NCBI RefSeq assembly: GCF_900497805.2
Contig: NW_020954585.1
Coordinates: 38,601,920 to 38,665,919, forward strand
Direction of reading: 5' to 3'
Length of the DNA: 64,000 nucleotides
Origin: Vombatus ursinus
Taxonomy: Eukaryota; Chordata; Mammalia; Diprotodontia; Vombatidae
Shown one piece after another: positions 46,485 through 56,564 of this stretch. The translations under genes were made by a program, and so were the position numbers. Position 1 is the stretch's first letter; every line of letters starts with the position of its first letter. Below the pieces are notes generated by a model. It was not told where the DNA came from, made no database searches, and saw nothing but the letters and a program-made list of their open reading frames with translations.

Positions 46485-47302
46485 GAAGAACAATTAGAAA
46501 GTTATTATAGTAGGTCAAGTGAGAGGTAATGAAAGCCTGACTTTTAGTTCTGGCTACATAAGTGGAAGGTGGTATATATGTGTAATGCTATGAAGTTGGC
46601 AAGTGATTGTATAGGTGAGGTGAGTGAGAGTGATAAGTGAGGATGGCATAGTGTCTCTGAACCTGACTGACTGGGAGGGTGGCGGTAGCCTGAAAATAAA
46701 TTTATAATAGTTAAGAGATATAGGGTGTCAGGGAAAAATAATGAATTCTATTTTGAACATATGTTTGAGATGACTATGAAACATCCAATTTGAAATTCCA
46801 AATCTTTAAATTGGAACTAGTGTTCAGGTGAGAGATTAGGTCTAGATATAGGGATCAGAAAATAACCTGCATAGAGATAAAAATGAATAAGATCAGATGA
46901 CATGAGAGAAAATGAGAGAAAATACACATAAAGAGGCCCCAAGGCAGACCATTAGGGTATATCTACAATGAGTAGATATAACATAAATGAAGGAGACTAA
47001 AATAAGTAGGAAAAACAAGAATGAACAAAACAATGCAGAAAGAACAAGGAAGATGAAGACTGAGGAAATATAACTATATCGGCAATTAAGAGATCACTAG
47101 CACCTTTGGAAAAAGCAATTTCAGTTGAGCTTCTGGAGTCAGAAGCCAGATTGCAGAAGGTTGGGAAAAGTGCAGATGGTGCATTTAATTGAGAGGTAGT
47201 AAACAGTTAAGGGATGATAACTAGTGACTATGGTAGGAGCTAGCAATTTTACATAATATGTATATATATGTGTGTATATATATATATATATACACACACA
47301 TA

Positions 47303-47337
<35 letters not shown>

Positions 47338-47450
47338 TAGATATGTTTGTAGGCAGCAGATAAAGAACCATACTATAGAGATTGAAGATTAGAGAAAGAA
47401 AGGTGATGAAAATGGGACCTGTCTGCTAGAGAAGATTGGAAGAAAGGATT
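46485..47450 (-). mobile_element. L2 LINE, antisense, ORF2 middle
   Basis: 'aattctattttgaacatatg' (reverse of the KLNxSKTEL region), 'ggccccaaggcagacca' near 46936-46952 (reverse of the GVPQGSVLGP box) and 'gaaaaagcaatttcagttga' follow L2 ORF2 backwards. A microsatellite interrupts it at 47250-47340. Confidence 0.7.
47250..47340 (+). repeat. Microsatellite (TA)n(CA)n(TG)n
   Basis: 'tatatatatatatata' block, then 'cacacaca', then about 14 TG units to 47334. Confidence 0.97.
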
Positions 47451-47454
47451 TTAC

Positions 47455-47656
47455 CAGGGTGGGGAACCTGTGACCTTGGGGCCACATGTTGCTTCTAGGT
47501 CCTTAAGCGTGACCCTTTTAGGGAATCCAAATTATCACATAACAAGTTCCCTTAATAAAAGGATTTGTTCTGTAAGGCTTGGACTCAGTCAAAAGGCCAC
47601 ACCCAAGGACCTAGAGGGCCACATGTGACCTCCAGGCTGCAGGTTCTTCACCCCCA
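47455..47656 (+). mobile_element. Fold-back MITE, probably hAT-related, about 200 bp
   Basis: The two halves are imperfect inverted repeats almost to the centre: left 'cagggtggggaacctg...ccacatgttgcttctaggtc', right 'ggacctagagggccacatgt...gcaggttcttcaccccc'. No coding sequence. I could not find a matching 8-bp flank, so the superfamily is inferred from the CAG...-type ends. It lies at the edge of an antisense L2. Confidence 0.7.
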
Positions 47657-47970
47657 ATAGGTATATCTAGATGTATTGGATTCGTGAAAGAAGTTTACCA
47701 CTTTATCAGAGAATGATTTTAGAAGATGTGAAATGAGAAGTGGGGAAGAGGAATAGGCAGAGAGTGGCCTTAATATCTTTTCTTTCTTTTTTTGTGACTC
47801 ATGAGGAAAAGTCACCCAAAAAAGACATTATAAAAGTAGAGAGCTGACAGTAAAGAGCAGTATAATGGGAAAGGGTACTTCATGCTATAATCTGTGAATC
47901 ATATTTAGTAAATTCAGGCTTAATTTGATTTATTTGTATGTGCAAATTCAAAGTTTTCACACGCTTTTTA
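47657..47970. other. Unassigned, possibly continuing antisense L2
   Basis: Purine-rich sequence that could be degraded L2, with no clear motif. Confidence 0.35.
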
Positions 47971-47974
47971 TCTT

Positions 47975-50870
47975 TTTTTTATTAATTTATTTATTTTTAG
48001 TTTTCAACATTCACTTCCACAAGATTTTGAGTTCCAAAATTTCTCCCTGTCTCTCCCCTACACCCCCAAGATGGCATGCATCCTGAATACCCCTTCCCCC
48101 AATCTTCCCTCCCTTGTATCACCACCTCCCCACTCCTTCTCTTATCCCCTTCCCCTTCTATTTTCCTATAGGACAGGATAGATTTCTACACTACTTTGTC
48201 TATGTATCTTATTTCCCAGTTACATGGACAAACAATTTTTAACATTCATTTTTAAAACTTTGAGCTCCAAATTTTCTCCCTTACTCCCTCCCCACCCACC
48301 CTCATTGAGAAGGCAATCAATTCTATATAGGTTATGTTCAATCATACAAAACACTTCCTTAATAGTCATGTTGTAGAAGATGAACTATATTTCGCTCCAT
48401 CCTATCCTACCCCCTCTTTTTTTCTATTCTTTCCTTTGACCCTCTCCCTCCTCAAAAGGGTTGCTTCTGATTAACGACTCCCCCAATTTGCCCTCTCTTC
48501 TATCACTCTCCAGTTCCCTTATTCCTTTCCCCCTATTTTCCTGTAGGGTAAGATAGATTTACATACCCAATTGAGTATATATGTTATCCCCTTCTTAAGC
48601 AAAATCCAATGAGAGTAAGATTCACTCATTCTCTCTCACCTCCCCCCCTTCCCTTCTACTGTAGAAGCTTTTTCTTGCCCCTTTTATGTGACATAATTTA
48701 GCCAATTCTATCCCCCCTTTTCTTCTTCTCCCAGTACAATCTTCTCTTACTCCTTAATTTAATTTTTTAGATATCATCCCTTCTTATTCAACTCACCCTG
48801 TGCCCTCTATCTATACATATACATACTGAAAAGAGGTCTCATGAGTTACAAATATCATCTTTCCATGTAGGAATGTAAACAGTTCAATTTTAATAAGTCC
48901 CTTATGATTTCTCTTCCTGTTCACCTCTTCATGCTTCCTTGAATCTTGTATTTGAAAGTCAAATTTTCTATTCAACTCTGGTCTTGTCATCAAGAATGCT
49001 TGAAAGTCCTCTATTTCATTAAATATCTATTTTTCTCCACATTGATTATACTCAGTTTTGTTGGTTAGATGATTCTTGGTTTTAATCTTAGCACCTTTGA
49101 CCTCTGGAATATCATATTCCAAGCCCTCAGTCCTTTGATGTAGAAGCTGCTAAATCTTGTATTAATCTTGATTATGTTTCCACAATACTTGAATTGTTTC
49201 TTTCTGGCTGCTTGCAATATTTTCTCCTTGACCTGGGAACTCTAGAATTTGACTATAATATTACTAGTAGTTTTGCTTTTGGAATTTCTTTCAGGAGGTG
49301 ATCAGTGAATTCTTTAAATTTCTATTTTACTCTCTGGTTCTAGAATATCAGGACACTTTTCATTGATAATTTATTGAAAGATGCTGTATAGGCTCTTTTT
49401 TTGATCACAGCTTTCAGGTAGTCCAATAATTTTAAAATTATCTCTCCTGGATCTATTTTCCAGGTAAGTTGTTTTTCCAATGAGATATTTCACAATGTAT
49501 TCTATTTTTTCATTCTTTTGCTTTTGTTTATTGTTTCTTGATTTCTCATAAAGTCATGAGCTTCCATTTGCTCCATTCTAATTTTTAAGGAAGTATTTTC
49601 TTCAGTGAGCTTTTGGATCTCCTTTTCCATTTGGTCAATTCTACTTTTTAAGGTATTTTTCTCCTCATTGGCTTTTTGGACCTCTTTTGCAATTTGGGTT
49701 AGTCTATTTTTTAAGGTGTTGTTTTCTTCAGTATTCTTTGGAGTCTCCTTTAGCAAGCTGTTGACTTATTTTTCATGATTTTCTTGCATCACTGTCATTT
49801 CTCTGCTCAATTTTTCCTCTACTTGTCTTAATTGCTTTTCAAAATCCTTTTTGAGCTCTTCCATGGCCTGGGACCAATTCATATTTTTCTTGGAGGCTTT
49901 GAATGTAGGAGCTTTGATTTTATTGTCTTCTTCTGGTTGTATGTTTTGATCTTCTTTGTCACCAAAGTAAGATTCTATGGTCTGAATTTTTGTTTCTCTG
50001 TTTGTTCATATTGCCAGCCAATTACTTGACTTTTTAACTCTTTGTTAAGGTAGGGCTCTGCTTCCAGTGTGGAGGGTGCACTGTCCCAAGCTTCAGGGAT
50101 TTTGTGCAGGTTTTTCAGAGGTACTTCTAAGGATCTATAAATTTTCAGTTCTTTCAAGGTGATATGATCAAAGGTGAGGTGTTTACTTCTTTCCTGTCCT
50201 GTGCTCTGTTCTATGAGAGACCATAAGCACTCTTTTCTGCCTTAGAACTGTGAGGAAGATTCCCTCTCCAGCAGCACCACAAGCTCCATCAGGCCAGTGC
50301 TCCTCCTTGCCCTAGGACCGCTCACCAGATCTGTGACTCAGATCCAGGCACGTGCAAAGCAAGAGAAACCTGCCTCAGTGCCAGCAAAGAGATCCCTGCA
50401 ATCCCCCTCTGATCAGCCATTCACTCCCCCTTAGTCTATGGGCCAAGAACTCTGGAAACAGCAGCTGCCCAGGGGCTGTGCTAAAGTCAGGGCTGGACCC
50501 CCCCTCCTCTTTTACACAGATCCCACAGACCTTTTACTCTGACCTTCTAAGTTGTCTTTGTCATTTGTGGGTTGAGAAGTCTGGAAACTGCCATGGCTGC
50601 TTGTGATTCAGTCCCCTGAGGCCTGCTGAGGGTTTTGTCCTGCTTTTGTTTGCACAGCCCAGGGTGGACTGCACTCCTCTCCCAGCCAGGCACAATGGAC
50701 TTTTCCTATCAAACATCCAGGTTGTCTTGGGCTGGAAATTTGTTTCACTCTGTCTTTTTGGGTTCTGCTGCTCCAGAATTTGTTTAGAGACATTTTTTAC
50801 AGGTGTCTAGAGGGGTTTGGGGGAGAGCTCAAGCAAGTCATTGCTTTTACTCCACCATCTTGGCTCCCCA
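47975..50870 (-). mobile_element. Half-L1 (HAL1-like) element: 5'UTR, ORF1, spacer, no ORF2, two tandem 3' ends
   Basis: On the minus strand the order is as follows. A full 5'UTR starts 'gagccaagatggtgg' at 50868. ORF1 runs from an ATG at 50009 to a stop near 48929. A 530-bp spacer follows. An ORF2-type ATG at 48400 is followed within about 20 bases by 3'UTR sequence. A first L1 3' end lies at about 48335-48205. A second copy of spacer-like sequence ('ctattttcctataggacagg' at 48158, compare 48531) leads to a second 3' end at 48060-47975. No endonuclease or RT sequence is present. HAL1 elements are a known class of ORF1-only L1 derivatives; membership is my inference. Confidence 0.8.
48929..50009 (-). 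pseudogene. L1/HAL1 ORF1 remnant
   Basis: ORF1 opens ATGAACAAACAG. The coiled-coil part is open at 49756-49502 ('EKEIQKLTEENTSLKIRMEQ'). The C-terminus is open at 48993 down to the stop ('KFDFQIQDSRKHEEVNRKRN' region) and ends 20 bases beyond the point where the other ORF1 copies end. Stops interrupt the middle. This is the only protein the element ever encoded, in line with the half-L1 layout. Confidence 0.75.
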
Positions 50871-50919
50871 CTTTCTTTTTTTAGACCAAATGAAGGAATG
50901 TGACAAAATACAATAGGAG

Positions 50920-51014
50920 ATTTTATATATATATGTACATATATATACATACATATATTTATATATGTATGTTTTTGTGTACATACATACATACATGTAT
51001 ATATATATATACAG

Positions 51015-51050
<36 letters not shown>
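50920..51050 (+). repeat. Compound microsatellite (TA)n(TACA)n(TC)n
   Basis: 'atatatacatacatata', 'tacatacatacatacatg', then about 16 TC units to 51048. The antisense Arg-Glu-rich frames are artefacts. Confidence 0.97.
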
Positions 51051-51053
<3 letters not shown>

Positions 51054-51324
51054 ATTCCAATACATCCAAAGATCCATGATTTTTTTTAAGTGTGACATTC
51101 CCTCTATCAACATGGATAGCAAGCCCTCCACATTTTGTGAGATATTGCTACCATAAAACTCCTTGCTTAGATGCAAGCTTCCTGGTAATGAGCCATTCTG
51201 AGATTGGCTAATCTCATTCTGGAGGCTAATCCTCAGGCCACCAACAAGAAAATCCTCACTTTACTTAAAGCTATTCTAGCTTGATAAGTAAGAACTGCCA
51301 GAGCTTCATTTTTCTGAGATTCAA

Positions 51325-51570
51325 TTCAATTTAATGAACAGTTATTACGCATTTATTTTGTGCTAGGAATTCTCGTAGGTCCAAAGACAGAAACAAAATG
51401 GTCTTTGACCTAAGAAAGTTTAATTTTTATTTGAGACAACTTGAGAATAAGTATTGGCAAATATAAGGTAATATCAAGAAGGAGAAAAATACTTAAAGCT
51501 AAATCAAGGAATCCTTTATGGAGGGAATGACATCTAATCTGACTCTTGAAGGATAGTAATTAAGTATCAC
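51325..51570 (-). mobile_element. L2 LINE 3' end, antisense
   Basis: 'cagttattacgcatttattt', 'tgtgctaggaattctcgtag' and 'tcaaggaatcctttatggag' form the reversed L2 3'UTR and ORF2 end. Confidence 0.75.
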
Positions 51571-52120
51571 AATATGTGAGAGATGGACAGGACCTTGGTA
51601 CTATCTAGACCAGACCATACTTGAAAGAAATCCCAAGTATGAAATACCCAACATGGTCATCCAAACTATGCTTGAAGATCTCCAGTAAAGAGGCAGTTAG
51701 GTGGCACAGTGGATAGAACACCAGCTCTGAAGTCAAGTGGACCTGAGTTCAAATCTGGTCTCAGACCAAACACTTGGCACTAGCTGTGTGACCCTGGGCA
51801 AGTCATTTAACCCCAATTGCCCCCCCCCCCCAAAAAAAGATCTCCTGTGAAGGCACTTCAACTCCGTCTTTAGACATGCCATTTCCTTTTTGGATGGTGA
51901 TAATTTTGAAGATTTTTTTCCCTGACATCAAGATTAATGTTTTCTCTTTGAAGCTTTCACCCATTGCTCCTAATTTTGTGCTCAAAGGCCAAATAGAACA
52001 AGTTAATTTCTCTGTCACATGAAAGTCCTTCAAATACTTGATGACAGCTATTCTCCTCAAATCTTCTATTGTCTAGGGCCAGGCTGAACATCCCAGGTCC
52101 TTGAAATGATCCTCATAGGA
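51571..52120 (-). mobile_element. L3/CR1 LINE 3' end, antisense, with a SINE inside
   Basis: The minus strand encodes 'IAVIKYLKDFHVTEKL' (from about 52057), a 'STKLGAMGESFKEK' region and 'PSQE', the order seen in CR1/L3 ORF2 C-termini. It continues past the SINE to the 3'UTR, with the reversed tail 'gagatggacaggaccttggt' and 'actatctagaccagacca' at 51580-51620. CR1/L3 is the oldest LINE class here. The copy is 5'-truncated near 52120. Confidence 0.75.
51691..51837 (+). repeat. tRNA-derived SINE with C-tract and 15-bp target duplication, inside L3/CR1
   Basis: 'aggcagttaggtggcacagt', 'gagttcaaatctggtctcag', 'tgtgaccctgggcaagtcat', then a run of about 13 C before the A-tail. It is flanked by agatctccagtaaag (51676-51690) and agatctcctgtgaag (51838-51852). 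Confidence 0.92.
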
Positions 52121-52339
52121 CATGGATTCTGTCAGAAGAAAGGTCCTGAGGGAAGAAGATAGGAAGATATGAATGAACAAAGGTACAAAGAAGGGTGGGG
52201 GTGGAATATCAAGTTCAGAGAAGATCTAGTGATCTAGTTTGTTTAGAATATAGCACAAAATACACAAATTATAACAATTCTTCATTAATAATACTTATCA
52301 GCTCATTTTACCTATTGTCTATAATTATTTTAATAAAGT

Positions 52340-52425
52340 GAAAAAACTTGACTTGTAGTCCAAAGACCTGAATTCAGGCCCTAAATTCTGCCAGTTATAG
52401 CTATGTGACTGTAAGAAAAAGTACA
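52340..52425 (+). repeat. SINE head fragment
   Basis: 'tccaaagacctgaattcagg' and 'agttatagctatgtgactgt' match a tRNA-type SINE head. It abuts a reversed SINE. Confidence 0.6.
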
Positions 52426-52600
52426 GTTTGACATTTCCTTCTCCAGTTCATTTTACAGATGAAGAAACTGAGGCAAACAGGGTTAAATGACTTGCCCAGG
52501 ATTACACAGGTAGTAAGTGTCTGAGGCTAGACTTGAACTCAAGAAAATGAGCCTCTTCCTGACTCTAGGCCTGGAATTCTATCCACTATGCCAATACTTA
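52426..52600 (-). repeat. MAR1-type SINE, antisense, without its tail
   Basis: 'tttacagatgaagaaactga', 'aaatgacttgcccaggatta' and 'gacttgaactcaagaaaatg' form the reversed core and head. Its head end is joined to the (AC)n tract. Confidence 0.82.
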
Positions 52601-52658
<58 letters not shown>

Positions 52659-52662
52659 ACGT
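52601..52662 (+). repeat. Microsatellite (AC)n
   Basis: About 28 AC units with one AA interruption at about 52651. Confidence 0.98.
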
Positions 52663-52664
52663 TA

Positions 52665-53365
52665 AAAAATTTTAAACATTGAAACATCCCTCACCTGCCC
52701 TCCCCGAGTTGGTAAGCAATCCAATATAGGTTATACACGTGCAATCATGTAAAACATAAAATACCTTTTAAATTAAAAAAAAGTATTCTAGAAATGTAAC
52801 TTCTAGTTTCCCAATAGTTATAACATATCTTTATATAGAAGCAATCAATGTATTATCTTTGGATGCCTTTGTTTTTATATCATAATAATTTCTGAATATA
52901 TCCAATCCCTTTCCCTGCTCAGTGAGCCAACCCTTATAATGAACATTTTAAAAAGAAAGAGGAAAAGCAAATTGTGGAGCAAAATTAACCAACAAATCAA
53001 CCAAATCTGACAGTATAACAGACAATATTCCTCAAACATTGTCACCCACTTCTTTAGTGAAAGGAGGAAGTTACAATTTCTCAAGACTTCTTCAAGGTCC
53101 AGTTTGGTTATTACAATTATGTAGCATTTGGTTTTGTTTTATTGTTCTGTTTATATTATTTTAGTAATTGTATATATTGTTTTCATGGCTCTGCTTACTT
53201 CATATCACATTAGTTCATATGTCTTCCCATGCTTCTTTGAATTCATCATGTTAATCATTTCTTATGGCATAGTAATTTCCCATTACCTTCATGTACCACA
53301 GTTTGTCTATTATCTAATGAATGGGTACCTAGTTTGTTGCCAGTTCTTTTAAAAGCAGTCACTCT
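52665..53365 (-). mobile_element. Old L1 3' end, antisense
   Basis: 'ccaatataggttatacacgt' is followed by a degraded 3'UTR and then 'tcatttcttatggcatagta' and 'atgaatgggtacctagtttg', the reversed end of ORF2/3'UTR of older L1. Confidence 0.7.
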
Positions 53366-54090
53366 AAGCTAATTGCCACCTTCCCTCATCCCCCATATCT
53401 GCTTCCTTTTTCATCTTTGGTTTAAATCAGCTTCTAATAACAATGGCTCCAACCTTAGGGTATAAGAAAATAGTAGACTGCAGGAGGATCTTCTGTTATC
53501 CACCATTTTGTTAAACTATATAAATGTCCCTATGTCTTTTACATAAAAACCCATTCAAATAAAATAAATAAAAGGTTTACTTTATTTGTAGTGGCTAGGA
53601 CTAGCTGAAAACCAGTCTGAATCTATCTACTGTAGTTTTCCAGTCCCTTAAGTACAAACCATAAATTGAAATTCAATAAAACATTATAGAATTATGAAAA
53701 TAATATGAACCCCTAATAAGTGTTATGGTTTAATTAGGAAGTACACCTACATGTTTCTTAATGTGCTAAAGCTCAGTTTATAAAAATTAAGAACAGAATA
53801 CAAGTAATTGCTAAGGAAGTTATTCTTCCAGATTTGTAGCCAAAAAGTGTAGGAAATGTTATAACAATCCACTAGTTTTACACAATTAATCATTTTCAAG
53901 GTGATTTGTATATTGGGGAAACTTGTACTTCCCCAAGGATATAGTCACCCTTTCAACCTATGAAATAAAATAACTACAGGTCTGGAAGGGAATAAATATC
54001 ATTGTGGAGACTGTGGTCCAATGTCCATGAGCATTCGTCTTTAAGGATAGGAAACAAAGCAAGTTTGGAAGATAGATAAGATAGCTAAAT
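53366..54090. other. Unassigned stretch
   Basis: No gene or repeat family recognised. Confidence 0.4.
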
Positions 54091-54094
54091 GGAC

Positions 54095-54117
54095 AAGCAG
54101 ACAGACAGACAGGATAA

Positions 54118-54157
<40 letters not shown>

Positions 54158-54360
54158 GTAGATAGATAGATGGATGGATGGATAACGAGATAATGAGATA
54201 GAGAGATAGATGATAGATGGATAGATACAAAGAGAGAAAATATACATGTAATGTGTATGTATGTATGTATGTATGTATGTGTATGGAGAGAGACAGAGAC
54301 AGAGAGAGACAAAGAGACAGAGACAAAGAGACAGAGACAGAGAAGGAGTGAGATGATAGG
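54095..54360 (+). repeat. Tetranucleotide repeat cluster: (GACA), (GATA)n, (GATG), (TATG)n, (GAGACA)n
   Basis: A pure GATA block of about 12 units lies at 54118-54167. GATG and GATA/GAGA variants follow, then five TATG units near 54257-54280, then GAGACA/GACAGA units to about 54345. Three overlapping minus-strand frames rich in Leu-Ser-Ile-Tyr are artefacts. Confidence 0.97.
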
Positions 54361-54459
54361 TGATATAAATAGATGGATAAATGATAGTGATTAATTGATT
54401 TCATAGTTTCAATATCGTTTGCAACATCACTTGTTTGGTTTCATTTTATTTCACATTCT

Positions 54460-54575
54460 TAAGAATTTATTAAGGGCTTACAATGTTCCAGGCACTGGAA
54501 TAATTGTTGAGAATACGAAAGAAAATGCAAAAAAAAAGTGTTCCTGACCTAAGTGCTTACATTCTAATGAACACA
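54460..54575 (-). mobile_element. L2 LINE 3' end, antisense
   Basis: 'tttattaagggcttacaatg', 'ttccaggcactggaataatt' and 'ctaagtgcttacattctaat' form the reversed L2 tail. Confidence 0.75.
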
Positions 54576-54690
54576 GCTAGGTGGTACAATGTTGCATAGA
54601 TCACTATGCCTGGAATCAAAAAGACCCGAGTTGAAATCCAGTCTCATATAACTAACTGTGTGACCCTGGGCAAATCACTGTGAAGGATTA
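54576..54690 (+). repeat. tRNA-derived SINE, diverged
   Basis: 'acagctaggtggtacaatgt', 'cgagttgaaatccagtctca' and 'gtgtgaccctgggcaaatca' mark the SINE head, ending at the junction with the next repeat. Confidence 0.75.
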
Positions 54691-55075
54691 AGACTGAGTC
54701 AAATCAACTACCACTATAGGAAATATGCAGTGAAATTATTGTTTTGTATAGTGCTGTACAGTCCTGGAATAACACAAAATCTGTAACTGATGGAAGCAGT
54801 GTCATCATTTTTATTATACTGGTCACAAGTAAGGCCCCTTACCATTCTCGTTCTATGATGTTATGATGGCCCGTATTATACTGACAGTGTGCAGGGATAA
54901 TTATCTCTGTACCCAGGATTCCACCTCTGGCTTATACTCTATCCCCAACCCTTTAGGGAGATAAAGGCATTCCTAGGAGAATGATTTGATTGGGCAAAAT
55001 GCCAATTTGCTTAACTCAATTTTGTAATGCCCATCATTTAAACATATTTCCCCAACATTGAATATTTTAAAGGCT
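54691..55075 (+). repeat. LTR-like dispersed repeat, copy A
   Basis: It begins 'tgaaggattaagactgagtc'. The first 150 bases match 56405-56560. The general look fits a solo LTR of an old retrovirus-like family, but the family is not established. Degraded. Confidence 0.4.
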
Positions 55076-56404
55076 GAATTTGTAAATATAAATTTGATTA
55101 GGTTTCTGTTAAATAGCTATTCATTTTTTTTTGTTGGCTTAATTGATGCTTGGACTGCCCTCTTATCCTGTGGCAATCTTGAAAATCAAATAAGACAAAT
55201 GAATGGGGCCCCATTTTTATTTTTGTTAAATATAACTGGCAGCTTCAGGCCTAGCATCCCGCAAATTTTTAAAGGGTCTGGTGAAGTGAAAACTTGAAGT
55301 TGAAATAGACATTGGTATGATAATAGAGGTTCTTCCACATCCATTAGGGCTAACCACAAGTGAGTAGAAGTTAGGGACAATGAAGCATTTCTGAGTTGTC
55401 TTAAAATCAGTATCTTGAATTCTTGAAAATAAATCAATTTGAAATGAGGTTTTCCTTTTAAAAAAAAGACTGAAGGGAATAATAGGAAATGTGCTTCATG
55501 CACTTGAGAAGAAATGGGTCCACTGGGAGAGCTAGCATGGGGAATAGGGAGTAGAAAGAGAGACAACAAGAGCCCAAAGCAGCTTGATGAAACTTTTTTT
55601 TAAATTTTCTTTTAGCTTTTTTTATTATTTCAAAGCTTTCAAGTTTTAATCACTACCTTATGGGATTTAGTAAGAAATTGTTTTAAAAAAATAATTGCGT
55701 ATAGTAATCACAAGTGAACTGAACTGAATTAAAACAGAGACTGGGAGAAGACCCAACAAGCAGAAACTTGATTTTAAAAACAAATGCTTCAGATACATGT
55801 GTTTAAGATTGTATATGGAACTATTCATTTGTGTGGAATGATACCTCCAACAAAGTACATCTCCTGCCTCTTCTTAAAGAGGTGTTGAACCTGGGTTCTC
55901 AAAGATTATTCCAGATAAGCATGAGTCTGTAATGAGATTAAATGAGATTAAAATGCTTGAAGGATGGTACTAGTGACTGAGTATATGTTGAGTATATTTT
56001 GAGTCTATGCCATCTGAAATCCAGCCTAGGTAAGTTTAGGTAAGATTATCAACAGAATGTTGGGCAATAGGTAATGGTTTTCTTTTAGCGAGAGTAATTA
56101 ATTAAGTTACATACTAGGGTACACAAGCAATATGACTTTCATTACTAGACAAGGTATCATGCCAGTGAAATCATGGATCATTCAAGTATAAAAGATAGGA
56201 CCTTAAAAATTTGATTTTTTAAGTGAGAAGTGTCATTATTTGTATATAATAATAGTTCATTCTTTGTTATTTGTAATCTATTTAGAAATTATTGAATAAA
56301 GTATCATTTCTATTCTGCAAACTCCAAAATCTATATTTTCAGCCACAATCTCTCTTCTGACCTCTATTTTTTTTTTAAAGTTAACACCATTGTACTTCAA
56401 TAAC
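55076..56404. other. Unassigned stretch (1.3 kb)
   Basis: No gene or repeat family recognised. The 127-codon minus-strand frame at 55569-55186 has no domain I know. Confidence 0.35.
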
Positions 56405-56560
56405 TTTGCGAAGGATTAAGATTGGGTCACCTACCACCATAATTATGCATATATGCAATGAAATTATTGTTTCATCTAATGCTGTATACTCCTAAAATGA
56501 CATTAAATCTGTAATTTATGCAAGTAGTACCATCATTTTACTATATCGGTACAACCCAAT
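56405..56560 (+). repeat. LTR-like dispersed repeat, copy B (partial)
   Basis: 'gaaggattaagattgggtca', 'aatgaaattattgtttc' and 'aaatctgtaatttatgcaag' parallel copy A in the same orientation. An old, partial fossil. Confidence 0.4.
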
Positions 56561-56564
56561 AATG

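Noticed and set aside
50807-51176. Arg-Glu-rich frames that resemble a charged coiled coil
   Set aside because: Product of the (TC)n microsatellite read on the minus strand.
53958-54404. 148-codon minus-strand frame rich in Leu, Ser, Ile and Tyr
   Set aside because: Translation of the GATA/TATG/GAGACA repeat cluster in successive frames.
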